The position numbers and the translations under genes are program-made. Below, piece after piece: positions 18,473 through 27,827 of a stretch of DNA of 56,071 nt. Positions within the stretch are counted from its first letter, which is position 1. Every line of letters begins with the position of its first letter. A model generated the notes under the pieces. It searched no databases. It worked only from the letters and a program-made list of their open reading frames with translations, and was not told where the DNA came from. This DNA is from Euryarchaeota archaeon UBA171 (GTDB lineage Archaea > Thermoplasmatota > Poseidoniia > Poseidoniales > Thalassarchaeaceae), in NCBI GenBank assembly GCA_002497295.1, contig DANO01000021.1:1-56071 (forward strand), written 5' to 3'.

Positions 18473-19231
18473 ATGGCCCGCGTGAGTTACCCCGTCATTG
18501 CCCTGGTGGCGAGTTTTGTTTGTGTGGCTTCCTTTGCTGTATCTTACTCGAATTTTGATGGGTATGGTGATCTTGATCCTGAGCAAAATAGCTTACAGAT
18601 AATGGAATCTGGCGATTCTTTCTCTATCGTCCTCGATGAATTTGACCAGATCTGGGTTTATTCTGAAAATAAGGGGAGTTCTAATGCTAGCGTCGAGATA
18701 ACGCTAAATGGAGCAGTTGTGAATGGTACTTCGGTGAAATGGTGGGATACATTTCTCACAAGTGAAGACGGGGCGAGGGTGTATGTGCCTTTGACTAAAC
18801 TTGGGCCCGGGGCAGAAGGCGAATATGTGTTTGAGAATGATGGGGCTTCCTTGTTGTATCTCGTTGATATGGTAGGCATAGGGGAGAATCTTTGGCAAGA
18901 GTCCTCTGTACAGATTATGGCCGCTTCATGCTGCCTTTCTCCATTCTTGGCTATAATGGGCATAGTTGGTCTCGTTAGATCTTCAAAATCTTCCAAAATA
19001 GGCCCGAAAATATTGGTATTTGATTCGAATGTGGGCATTCCAACGACTGAGGAAGTTTTCAGATCTGTGAATGATATCTCCAAAGAAAGCGTGACTGACG
19101 CCGCTACCCCGGATCCCTGGAAAGAAGAAGTTTCTGAAGTTGAAGGCATGACTGAGAAGGTACATGATTCTACTAAAGGGACTCAATTAGATGAGGCTGA
19201 GAGGGATTGGCAAACTTGGGACGAGGGTTAG
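18473..19231 (+). CDS. Membrane protein with extracytoplasmic domain, unknown function
   Basis: A 252-residue protein. Residues ~5-25 form a hydrophobic signal/anchor helix and a second membrane helix lies near 145-168 (IMAASCCLSPFLAIMGIVGLV). The ~120 residues between are polar and beta-rich with several N-x-S/T sites, so they probably face outside. The last ~80 residues are acidic and likely cytoplasmic. It follows top6A by 31 bases on the same strand and precedes an ArsR-type regulator. I do not recognise the family. Confidence 0.7.
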   Translation: MARVSYPVIALVASFVCVASFAVSYSNFDGYGDLDPEQNSLQIMESGDSFSIVLDEFDQIWVYSENKGSSNASVEITLNGAVVNGTSVKWWDTFLTSEDGARVYVPLTKLGPGAEGEYVFENDGASLLYLVDMVGIGENLWQESSVQIMAASCCLSPFLAIMGIVGLVRSSKSSKIGPKILVFDSNVGIPTTEEVFRSVNDISKESVTDAATPDPWKEEVSEVEGMTEKVHDSTKGTQLDEAERDWQTWDEG

Positions 19232-19287
19232 ATTCGGCTCGTATGGTTTATGCGAGTTGGCACTAACCAACTCTCGGTTGGGAAGTC

Positions 19288-20025
19288 ATGCCGGGGTTCG
19301 ACGATGTCCTCTCAATTCTCGAAAATAAGTCGAGAAGGGAGATATTAGAGCTGCTCACGAAGGAGCCTCATTATGCTCTTCAGTTGTCTGAGCTTCTGCA
19401 AATTAGCCAACAAGCAGTGGTCAAACATCTTAGCATACTGGAGAAGGCTGGTTTTGTTTCAGTGGATAAGGTTCCTTCAGAGAAGGGGGGGCCGCCCAGG
19501 AAAGTGTACAAGGTCACAGAGTCGTTCTGTTTACGTCTTGATCTTGGGCCCAGACTGTTCAAAACAAGTGGTAAAATGATGCCTTCTGGCGGCCCGATGC
19601 GTCTTTCCTCAAAGCTTCCAGGAGGTCTAGAAGATGTCATCGACACAATGGGAACTCGTCGTAGAATACCTATGAATGAGGCCATGTCGATTCTTTCAAA
19701 ATTGCAGATGCAGCTTGAGAAAATGGACGAACAGCGGGATGCTTTGATTGCTCTCCATCAACAAGTTATGATGAAGGTGGCCCCGAGTATCGAGGACCTG
19801 ACGGATAATTATGAGGAGCGTCAATTGGCTCATGCCATGTTAGATCAGCCAATTCGTCCTGTAGATCTTGATCTCTTCTCACAGAGCATCAGAATCCAGT
19901 CTTCCCAAGCTGAAGACATCATGGCAGGCTTACGCGATCGCCTAATCAGAGATCTGGCACGGAGCAAAGGGAATATTATCGCTGGAGGCGAAGGTGCTCC
20001 TCTTCCCTGGTGGCTGGTGCGTTGA
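19288..20025 (+). CDS. ArsR-family winged-helix transcription regulator
   Basis: A 245-residue protein. Residues ~1-75 form a winged helix-turn-helix: ILENKSRREILELLT, then the recognition region ISQQAVVKHLSILEKAGFV and the wing KGGPPRKVYKVTE. The remaining 150 residues are long helices, partly coiled coil near 130-155, probably for dimerisation. There is no cysteine metal site of the ArsR/SmtB type, so metal sensing is not supported. The target genes are unknown; the adjacent membrane protein and the giant surface protein, convergent one base away, are candidates only by position. Confidence 0.85.
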   Translation: MPGFDDVLSILENKSRREILELLTKEPHYALQLSELLQISQQAVVKHLSILEKAGFVSVDKVPSEKGGPPRKVYKVTESFCLRLDLGPRLFKTSGKMMPSGGPMRLSSKLPGGLEDVIDTMGTRRRIPMNEAMSILSKLQMQLEKMDEQRDALIALHQQVMMKVAPSIEDLTDNYEERQLAHAMLDQPIRPVDLDLFSQSIRIQSSQAEDIMAGLRDRLIRDLARSKGNIIAGGEGAPLPWWLVR

Positions 20026-23000
20026 CTAGAATTCCATGTCATCATCAGTATAGACCATCATGCTCCTCTTTTCGGCGTATTCTTTCATTGCCTCAATTCT
20101 TCGGCCCCAAATGACCACTGCAGCAACTCCTCCAAGAGCGATGGTTGCCCCTATGATAATCACAGGGACGGAATAAGTTGCAATGGCCTCTAGTAGCGGG
20201 TCTAGGAACCTGTTATTGGAGCCCATCTTATCGGATAGCGACCAGTAGTTGTTTGACTCATCAGACTCGATGATGTTGTTATCTGGATCTACGTACACCA
20301 CTACGTCTTGAGAGCCTGCTTCTACGATGTATAGCAAAGATATTTCCAAGAGTTCTTGATTGCTGGATTGAGACACGGGCATAACTGCCTCGATTAGCTG
20401 ACGATAGACGATGTTGTCCTCATCACAACCGTTCTTTCGAATATCTGATGGGCTCTGGTCGGCACAGAGGATTACACTGACATCGGTAGCGTGTATATTT
20501 CCTATGTTTTGAAGCTTGACGGTGACTGAGATCATTTCGCCGACCGCTGCTCTGGACTGCGGGGCCTCAGCTGACAATATCTTCAGATCAGGTGCTCTGA
20601 GCATCAATTGGAGGACTTGCTCATTAGAATCGCAAGTCGGAGGATAATTGTCCGGAAGGCCGTCTTTATTCTCATCAAGGGTGCATGAATCGTCCCATTC
20701 AGGGGTCTCATCAAAATCACCATCATTAGCGGCGGAGCCGTGTATTGATGTTGCCTTTATACCGATCATCCTGTCGCTTAACTGTGCTTGATCATCAATC
20801 GAAATAATCGCTACAAATTGAATGGTTGTGAATGCGTCCATCTCCGGGAATGTTACAGTGCTCGTTGTCGAAGTGTAACATGCGTCCGATTCAGGTGCTA
20901 TGCTCGGCTCAGGGGGGAGGCAGGGCGCCTCTTTCGGATACTCTGTGTCAAAATCCTCTACCAGCGCGTATGTGATCATCCACTTGGATAGTGTGTTCAT
21001 TCCCGGAGTTGCATCCCAACCGCCTCCACCGGGTAATTTTGTATGGTTGTGGAGCATTGGAGTATCTGGGACATTCCCGGCATTTGTGAGATTCATCAGG
21101 AAGCGGACTGTTCTTCCCGGGGCGCTCGTCTTTATCTTGGACTCCATGGCTGGGTCTAGCGTAATCCGGAGATCGTGAAATTCTTTGATTTCCACTTGTA
21201 ATTCGATATTCTCTCTGACCCTGGTCCCTTCATACGGTTCTTCGCTGAGGACATTCAGCACGACGCTGTATGTTCCTGCCAGCGTCTTCTCTGGAACGTT
21301 GATGATTAAGTCAAATTCCTTTGAGTCGTCTCTCAGAAGTTCGCCGAAGTAAGCTCTTGGAATATCTATATCCCAAATATACGCGCCTTCCGGGCCGGTG
21401 ACTGACTCGACTGTAATGTCAAATCGATCAGGGCCATTACCAGTGTTCGTGATCTCTGTGGTCAAAGGATATGCTTGTCCAGGATAGAGTTCTAAGATAT
21501 TGGAATCAACTTCAGCTTCGAGGTCGTAGACTTGAATCACGTTTGTTAGAAGTAGGGCAGAGTCTCTAACTTCGGGTGTTCCTTCGAGGTGTGCTCTGAC
21601 CACAACGGATTCTCCGAAGCCGGCTGTTGCGTTGTAGGGGGCACACATATTCGCTGTGACCGCATATGGATTTCCGACAACTGCCCAATATCTTGGAGCG
21701 TTTTCCTGGATTCCATTACCGCCGGGTGCGCTTGAGAAGTCTAAGTCTACAGTCCAATGGTCGTATCTCCACACGCTTAGAGAGATGTCTGATGGCTTCT
21801 CTGATGGCCCGCCAGGTGTTGTAAATATCAACGACCCAGGAGAGTAGTTCTTTGTCACCTCGATATCGAATTCGGCACAATCTCCAGGCAAGACGTTTAG
21901 ATTCGTGCCGTCTGGTATCTTGAACACAATGTTTCCAGAAGTCTTCACTGAGACGTTTATCCAAAGACCAAGTACATCATAGGTGCCATGATCGATTTGG
22001 AATATCGGTTCTCCCGTGGACCATCCTTTGAGGTATATCACATAGGTCCCCGGAGTTTGTGAAGTGGGTATGGTGACCCTGAGGTTCTTGGTCACCGCCT
22101 GTCCTGGGTCGAGAGAGACTTCCATAGGGAAATCTACACCCCATCCGAATTGTAGGCCCCACTCCATTTGGCCATCAAGCGTGGACGGATCGTGGAAGGC
22201 AAACGTATCGTAAACGTTGCCTGTATTTCTGATAATTATGGAAAAGGTGCCTGAGCCACCTTGCTCAACATCGATGTTTTTGTTGATTGTGGATAAGTCA
22301 ATGCCATGGACCACGTCCATCAAAATCACGAGTTGTCTCTCATCATCAATAGCGGGGTCTTTGTATGAAACTGCTCTGACCTTGATTTCCGCTAGTTGGT
22401 CGCCCTCGGCTTGGTAAATTGTGGGGGCCCTCACCCTCAAGTAAAGGGGAACTAAGTTTTCACCGTTTGAATTGCCCTTGAGATGTATAGGCGTGGATTC
22501 GAAAATTGGGGTGTGATTGGAGGCGTAATAGAGAGTAGCGCTCCAGTTCATGGGAACGTCCTCTACAGTGAGGCGAAATGTATCCGCCACAAGATCGGAG
22601 GGACCAGGCGTTGGATTATCGATAGTTAAGTTGTAGATCGTGCTCTCACCCGGTTCAATGACGTGATAGTACGTCTCTGAAGGTGCAAGTGCGACATCGA
22701 CAAGTCCCGTTAGAACATGGACGTAGCACAATGTCTGTTTGGGGCTGTTTGCTTCTCCGCATTTAGTAGAGTCAGACCAAGCTACATGGGCCCCGCTTCC
22801 AAGGTCGTTAGAGAACGCCGGAGGAGTTCCGAGTTGTGGGTTCCTGGGGGAGTTGGGACCCAGTTTGCCAGATTCCCATGTGGACACCTCGAATATCTCC
22901 CACTCATCTAATACAGCTATAGCGAGGTTGTTCAGAGTAGGGAATCCGTCGGGGTATTGATCGGTGGTGCTGTTGAGGCGGGTGTACATGATCGACTCGC

Positions 23001-25161
23001 CTTGGGACTGATTGCTATTATCCAGCCATGCAATGTGTATGTTGTCAAAATCATCGACCAGTATGCCTGGAAGATAGGATGTGGCCTCATACGGGCCTCT
23101 GTCGGGATTGTCGTCAAACCAATCTAGTCCTTCGACATTGGAAATCGCAGAATCCATGATTTGCTTGATTCCAAACGCTGGCAATCCGTTGCTTGCACCG
23201 TCCCACTGTCCTGCGCCCTTGAGTTTGAGACGTGTGTAGAAAACCTCGTAATTAACATCTAATTCGAATCCATATGATCTCCCATCCATCCACGCAATAT
23301 GTGTGTTCCCTTGGCTGTCTAGGGCGACTTGTGGGTGAAGACTGTATGCATCTTGTAGAGTGACGCGGGTGTCGTTTACAACAACGAGATGCCCGTATCC
23401 CTGGATATCGAGGGATGGCCCTACGTCTTCGATGTAATATCGGCTTCCAGAAGTCGCTGAACACTGTGGCACACAGCGGGTGGCTGGCTGGCCTGGGGCG
23501 AAACCGACCCATGGGTTGTCTAGAAGGGCATATGGGTCGAGTACTGAAATGAATATTTCGCGAGAGGCATTGGTTGCCAAATATATGAGCGCCTCTACCA
23601 TGAACTGGAGTTCAGCTGCTGAGGAGGCTCCAGTTGGGAATGCATAGACTGCTCCTTCGGCATGCGTCGTTCTAGGTGTCCCTCCGGGGCAATATCTAGC
23701 CACTGAAGGAGTGCCTGGCTGATTATTGGGACATTCAGCAAGATCCCTCATCTGAGAGCCTACGCTGCTGTCTGCACCAGCCCAGAGAGGTACTGGTGAG
23801 ATTCCAGCGAGGACGCAGGCATCATGAGCCTCATTCACGCTCTCTCGGTCAGTAGCATCCTCTGGAGATCCGTCATTAGCATTCTCATCCGAAATTGGGA
23901 TGATGATCTTGGTCGCATTTGGATTCCATCGATGGTCCTCTGCTGTCGGAGGGTTGGCAAGGTTGCCGAGCCTCCCCTGTGCATCTCTCCATGAAAGGCA
24001 CGACCATGTAGAGGATGGGCCCCATGCTTCCGAACCCTGACCTCCTCCATCGTAACTCAGTGATATCGCGGCGTTACTCAACACTGCACCCGTCAACTTT
24101 CGAATGCCTCCAGATGTATCTGCGGGGGTTTGACCGAGATGGTTGGAACGAGGGCCTTGGCTTCCTGATCCCCCTGTCTGATATGCAGTTGTGCAATAAC
24201 CGGAAGTTGCAGCGGCGACTTGTTGCACCCCACCTATTCCATATAATGTCTCAAATACCGTCATATTGGCTTGTTCCAACATAGGTTTGAGTCCGATGAA
24301 ATTGCCGCCGGATGAGAATTGGCCGCCATAGAAAACTGTACACATGTCTGCCCATTCAGTTCCCATTGAACCGGATGTATCGATTGGCACAACCATCTCG
24401 ACCTTGCCGCCTCTTGTATCATCCCATACCACCTGAACAAAATCGTCGTTGTCTACGGCAATATCTGGATGGCCCTTCATCCCAATTATTGGTGTCAGTA
24501 GTGTGGCGTCTATTTTCGACTGCGCCTCTCGACTAGAAACATCTATGTCTATCATTTCATAGTAAATCTGAGTCTGTGAATAATAGAGGTCTAATGGGTC
24601 GTTGTTATCTTGCCACACAACGTGTGCATTATCCAAAGAGTCTACAGCCACAGCAGGCCAATCCCTGTCTTGGCTCCCAGTTCTTACTTCATAGTCGTCG
24701 ATTATGGATATGCCATTCAGGCCATCAATTGCATTCGATCCGTCCTGTTGATGCATTGCAGGATCTAACAGCTGATACCAGATTGTCCATTGTCCGGACC
24801 TGTCAGCCCAAACAATATGCACTTTATCCTCAGAATCGATTGCGACGTCGGGGTGCCATGCTTGATGCGCACCTGGATTGGAGATTTGTGTTTCAGAGAT
24901 CAGTGTCTCGCCCGAGGGGCCTAGCATCTTGTAGTACAAATGCTGAGTATTCCGACTCCACACAAAGTGCACATTGCCCTCTGAGTCGGAGTCGACAGCC
25001 ACCATTGAATCTGAATTAGGCCCGCTATTTACGATGTTAATTGCGTCTGTAAGAACAATTTCACTGGCTTGTACCGGAACTGCAACACCCATTGCGGCGA
25101 CTATGCTGGAAAGCATTAGCAAAGTCATCATGATGCTGGAACGCTTCTTTCTATTCTGCAT
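20026..25161 (-). CDS. Giant cell-surface protein with VWA, propeller-like repeats and CARDB domain
   Basis: About 1711 residues from ATG 25161 (GTG 25170 would add three). A signal peptide ends near VPVQASE. Several repeats of the type AVDS-x-NxHxVWxD follow, resembling a beta-propeller. Between repeats, near residue 263, sits a VWA domain with the MIDAS motif DTSGSMG. Later sections contain repeated NEW3/Ig-like modules (IRNTGNVYDTF, ITNTGNGPDRFD, LTNAGNVPD) and a CARDB domain near the C-terminus (LQNIGN, VDPDNNIIESDESNNYW). One membrane helix (VPVIIIGATIALGGVAAVVI) precedes a short cytoplasmic tail. It is thus a stalked surface protein for adhesion or binding; the ligand is unknown. Ending one base after the ArsR-type regulator, it converges with it. 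Confidence 0.9.
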   Translation of the reverse strand: MQNRKKRSSIMMTLLMLSSIVAAMGVAVPVQASEIVLTDAINIVNSGPNSDSMVAVDSDSEGNVHFVWSRNTQHLYYKMLGPSGETLISETQISNPGAHQAWHPDVAIDSEDKVHIVWADRSGQWTIWYQLLDPAMHQQDGSNAIDGLNGISIIDDYEVRTGSQDRDWPAVAVDSLDNAHVVWQDNNDPLDLYYSQTQIYYEMIDIDVSSREAQSKIDATLLTPIIGMKGHPDIAVDNDDFVQVVWDDTRGGKVEMVVPIDTSGSMGTEWADMCTVFYGGQFSSGGNFIGLKPMLEQANMTVFETLYGIGGVQQVAAATSGYCTTAYQTGGSGSQGPRSNHLGQTPADTSGGIRKLTGAVLSNAAISLSYDGGGQGSEAWGPSSTWSCLSWRDAQGRLGNLANPPTAEDHRWNPNATKIIIPISDENANDGSPEDATDRESVNEAHDACVLAGISPVPLWAGADSSVGSQMRDLAECPNNQPGTPSVARYCPGGTPRTTHAEGAVYAFPTGASSAAELQFMVEALIYLATNASREIFISVLDPYALLDNPWVGFAPGQPATRCVPQCSATSGSRYYIEDVGPSLDIQGYGHLVVVNDTRVTLQDAYSLHPQVALDSQGNTHIAWMDGRSYGFELDVNYEVFYTRLKLKGAGQWDGASNGLPAFGIKQIMDSAISNVEGLDWFDDNPDRGPYEATSYLPGILVDDFDNIHIAWLDNSNQSQGESIMYTRLNSTTDQYPDGFPTLNNLAIAVLDEWEIFEVSTWESGKLGPNSPRNPQLGTPPAFSNDLGSGAHVAWSDSTKCGEANSPKQTLCYVHVLTGLVDVALAPSETYYHVIEPGESTIYNLTIDNPTPGPSDLVADTFRLTVEDVPMNWSATLYYASNHTPIFESTPIHLKGNSNGENLVPLYLRVRAPTIYQAEGDQLAEIKVRAVSYKDPAIDDERQLVILMDVVHGIDLSTINKNIDVEQGGSGTFSIIIRNTGNVYDTFAFHDPSTLDGQMEWGLQFGWGVDFPMEVSLDPGQAVTKNLRVTIPTSQTPGTYVIYLKGWSTGEPIFQIDHGTYDVLGLWINVSVKTSGNIVFKIPDGTNLNVLPGDCAEFDIEVTKNYSPGSLIFTTPGGPSEKPSDISLSVWRYDHWTVDLDFSSAPGGNGIQENAPRYWAVVGNPYAVTANMCAPYNATAGFGESVVVRAHLEGTPEVRDSALLLTNVIQVYDLEAEVDSNILELYPGQAYPLTTEITNTGNGPDRFDITVESVTGPEGAYIWDIDIPRAYFGELLRDDSKEFDLIINVPEKTLAGTYSVVLNVLSEEPYEGTRVRENIELQVEIKEFHDLRITLDPAMESKIKTSAPGRTVRFLMNLTNAGNVPDTPMLHNHTKLPGGGGWDATPGMNTLSKWMITYALVEDFDTEYPKEAPCLPPEPSIAPESDACYTSTTSTVTFPEMDAFTTIQFVAIISIDDQAQLSDRMIGIKATSIHGSAANDGDFDETPEWDDSCTLDENKDGLPDNYPPTCDSNEQVLQLMLRAPDLKILSAEAPQSRAAVGEMISVTVKLQNIGNIHATDVSVILCADQSPSDIRKNGCDEDNIVYRQLIEAVMPVSQSSNQELLEISLLYIVEAGSQDVVVYVDPDNNIIESDESNNYWSLSDKMGSNNRFLDPLLEAIATYSVPVIIIGATIALGGVAAVVIWGRRIEAMKEYAEKRSMMVYTDDDMEF

Positions 25162-25230
25162 GGATACCACTCAGTATGCTAAATGCAACTCTAACCATAC
25201 TTAATGTCGACCCATTCGGGTCAGATATGG

Positions 25231-25911
25231 CTAGACCCACTCACTAGGGTCGAAGCTCTGACCGAAGCCGGCTTGTTCATCGAAATCTATCTCTGCAGAT
25301 TTTGGCGTTGATTTTTGACTTGATTTGGATACTGGTTTCCTACCTTTCCAATCGTCTACCGGGCCTGGTTTACCTATTCCTTTACCGTAGTCGAATTTTA
25401 TTTGATGAATTATGGAGAGTTTTGTCAGCCAAACCCCCCTCATTGTCTGCATGAGTTCGTTTTGGGTGAGTCCGTCAAACCAAATTGGGCGTGATATATT
25501 GAATGCTTGAAGTGGTCCTGGTCTATTCTGTTCGTCTTCTTTGCCGACGTGTAAAACCCAATCGAGCGTTGATCTAGTGAGATGCATTCTAATCTCATGT
25601 AGCCAGCCTTTCCACCCGATTAGATCCTCATCTCTGTAACTCACCATCTCGTCTTGTTGTCCCTGATCAACTCGAGTGATCGAGTAAACCAAGATAAGTG
25701 ATCTTTTCTTAGGTATCACGATATTGAAAACGTGGCCGTCTTTCGTAGGTGGGTACTTGACATGAAGGTGGAGTGTTGCTTTTCCGTCATCGACGACCCT
25801 GTATTCTAAATTCTCATCATCGAGCCACGTACGGATTGCGGCAGTGGCATCCTTTGCATCCACGGATATGTGTTCTAAATGCGTCCTATTTGAGGGCAAC
25901 GAGATATTCAT
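25231..25911 (-). CDS. Uncharacterised small protein, possibly DUF2299-like
   Basis: A 226-residue soluble protein. The first ~150 residues alternate strands and helices: AIRTWLDDENLEYRV, then LHVKYPP and FNIVIPKKRSLILVYSI, a layout I associate with archaeal DUF2299-type proteins, although I cannot confirm this. The last ~50 residues are basic and low complexity and end in an acidic, aromatic tail. Its start overlaps the end of the upstream acyltransferase gene by 26 bases, so the two are probably co-expressed. No catalytic residues can be named. Confidence 0.7.
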   Translation of the reverse strand: MNISLPSNRTHLEHISVDAKDATAAIRTWLDDENLEYRVVDDGKATLHLHVKYPPTKDGHVFNIVIPKKRSLILVYSITRVDQGQQDEMVSYRDEDLIGWKGWLHEIRMHLTRSTLDWVLHVGKEDEQNRPGPLQAFNISRPIWFDGLTQNELMQTMRGVWLTKLSIIHQIKFDYGKGIGKPGPVDDWKGRKPVSKSSQKSTPKSAEIDFDEQAGFGQSFDPSEWV

Positions 25912-27403
25912 CCACTGAATTCGTGCTGTCGTAAAGAGTTCGGGAAGATTTGCTATGGATTAATGCGGCTCTTCTTCGGTCTCGTCTGAAATCAGTTACA
26001 AGATCGTAACCCAGGGCCGTTAGAATGGCTGCTAGATAGAAAATAGGGAAGAGTGCCACGAAGAAGAGAGGTGTGAATAAAGGGGGAAGATCGTAGAATA
26101 AAACGGCTGAAAGGGTCCATATAATTCCAATTATAGGCCAAAAAAGCGGTAATGAGAACATTGCTGCCATGAGATGATACGTTGTTCTGGCGTCGATTCC
26201 CTCGTCTGTTCTATCTCCCAGCCACCATGCAAGAATGGCTTGAGGAAAAGTACTTAGTGCGAAAACTGGCATTGCAATTAGCATCAGAGAGGCTCCCAAA
26301 ATCAAAGAAAATATGCTTTTTCTTTTTCTTATGAGCTGTCCCTCTACAGTCAAATCACGTGCATCCAAGTCGTGATCGTGTAGTATCTTAGCTGCATTTG
26401 ATGCGTTCTCGAATAATTCTTGAGGGATATTCCCCTCTCTCCATTGTTGTCTCATCTCTCTTGTCTCCAATACCTCTTGATGAAGATCAACGATGGGCGT
26501 TTTCGATTTTCTGTGCGCCATGAATACCCATGCGCGGTACGTTTCCCAATCAGGGGAATCCGGAGTCGCGTCTTTGAGAATTGAATATACTGAATCGCGC
26601 ATGGCGATAACCTGCGATTTCGGGGGTTCGACCCATTCTCCATTCAACAAAATCTGGGCTTGCTCCTGAGAATAAGGATTGGGGATGGGTATCGGATCGA
26701 GATATTCGACATGATGGTCCGTTCTAAATTTCGTATGATTTCTCCAATGGAGGCCAGCGGGTTGCAGATGCGGCTGTGGCAGATTCCGGAGTTCTGCAAG
26801 CGCTGCAGCAGCGAAAACCGTACGAAATGGTCCGGTTTTGAAACCATGTAGAACGGAGTCTTGGTGTGAGGTGCCTTCAGGAAACACAACTGCAGAATAA
26901 CCATTAGAAATACAATTTGAAACAGTTAGCATGCTTCTTCTATTGATCTCACCTGCGAAGTCTGAGTTAGTTATGCCTTCATCTGTTTCCGCCTTTCTCA
27001 AAATTGGCTGTATACCAAGACCTCGTGTCCACCAACCAAGTATGGGCCTTGTAACTAAATCGTGACGTCCGAGTGCTGTAAATCTGCGATGTTGGCTGTG
27101 AACTATTACTAAAGGGTCAACTAATCCATTGATGTGAGTTGAAACAGATATTCTGCCTCCACCTATATCGGGTACTTCATCGGCTTTTGAATTTCTAAAG
27201 ATGATTCGATGGCCGATGGATATCATTGCTCTGAATAGCCACCACACGATTATTGATCCCGGATGTTTTCCCGAATGATCCCATGGAACTGAATTGAGTT
27301 TTCTTGTATCTATTCGCCTTGCGCTATTGGAAAGTTCCGGAGCCAGAGCCTCGGGCTTAGAGTCCATGCTGACCCCCCATGGGCCGCGTGATGTTGTAAG
27401 CAT
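25886..27403 (-). CDS. PlsC/GPAT-like phospholipid acyltransferase with C-terminal membrane helices
   Basis: A 505-residue membrane protein. The acyltransferase motif I reads HINGLVD (His90, Asp96), the HX5D variant found in the yeast Sct1/Gpt2-like branch, and motif III is FPEGTSH (174-180). C-terminal hydrophobic segments near 358-385, 405-430 and 437-465 anchor it. The family moves fatty acyl groups onto glycerol-3-phosphate, lysophosphatidate or dihydroxyacetone phosphate, a chemistry not expected for canonical archaeal ether lipids. The ATG directly follows the HIT gene stop (TGAATG). An alternative ATG is at 27367. Substrate here is unknown. Confidence 0.88.
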   Translation of the reverse strand: MLTTSRGPWGVSMDSKPEALAPELSNSARRIDTRKLNSVPWDHSGKHPGSIIVWWLFRAMISIGHRIIFRNSKADEVPDIGGGRISVSTHINGLVDPLVIVHSQHRRFTALGRHDLVTRPILGWWTRGLGIQPILRKAETDEGITNSDFAGEINRRSMLTVSNCISNGYSAVVFPEGTSHQDSVLHGFKTGPFRTVFAAAALAELRNLPQPHLQPAGLHWRNHTKFRTDHHVEYLDPIPIPNPYSQEQAQILLNGEWVEPPKSQVIAMRDSVYSILKDATPDSPDWETYRAWVFMAHRKSKTPIVDLHQEVLETREMRQQWREGNIPQELFENASNAAKILHDHDLDARDLTVEGQLIRKRKSIFSLILGASLMLIAMPVFALSTFPQAILAWWLGDRTDEGIDARTTYHLMAAMFSLPLFWPIIGIIWTLSAVLFYDLPPLFTPLFFVALFPIFYLAAILTALGYDLVTDFRRDRRRAALIHSKSSRTLYDSTNSVDEYLVALK

Positions 27404-27823
27404 TCACTCATTCAAACTGAGTTGGATAGCGTCGGCGATTGATTTCCCCTCGGTTGCATCGAGTGCTTTTGGCTCCCAGGTGAATACGTGTTTGGACTCT
27501 TTATATTTCGGAATTATATGAAAATGGACGTGTGGGACAGTCATACCCGCTTCTCTCCCGTTGTTCTGAATGATATTGTATGCAATGGCCCCTGTAGCCT
27601 CCTTGATTGCACGGGAGAGGATTGGCAGTGCCTTTCCGATGGCTGCTGCAGAGTCTTGGCTCAGGTGATCAATCGAAGGTGCTGGCTCCTTGGACACAAG
27701 CAGCGTATGCCCCTTTGAAAGGGGGTTTATGTCTAAAAAAGCAAATACATACTCGTTTTCATACAACTTGTAACAAGGAATCTCTCCCTCTATTATTCTG
27801 GTAAAGAGTGTGTGCTCAGTCAT
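27404..27823 (-). CDS. HIT-family nucleotide hydrolase
   Basis: About 139 residues from ATG 27823, chosen because it lies 5 bases after the upstream gene stop; the longer version from 27859 would overlap that gene. The signature is the histidine triad HVHFHIIP, preceded by NNGREAGMTVP, and the N-terminal FTRIIEGEIPCYKLYE typical of Hint/HinT proteins. These hydrolyse nucleoside phosphoramidates and related adenylates. It lies between a flavoprotein and an acyltransferase gene, and no role in their pathway is evident. Confidence 0.93.
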   Translation of the reverse strand: MTEHTLFTRIIEGEIPCYKLYENEYVFAFLDINPLSKGHTLLVSKEPAPSIDHLSQDSAAAIGKALPILSRAIKEATGAIAYNIIQNNGREAGMTVPHVHFHIIPKYKESKHVFTWEPKALDATEGKSIADAIQLSLNE

Positions 27824-27827
27824 ACAA

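Noticed and set aside
25220..25230. Possible second gene in the gap after the giant surface protein
   Set aside because: The gap to the neighbouring gene is under 70 bases and holds no coding frame.
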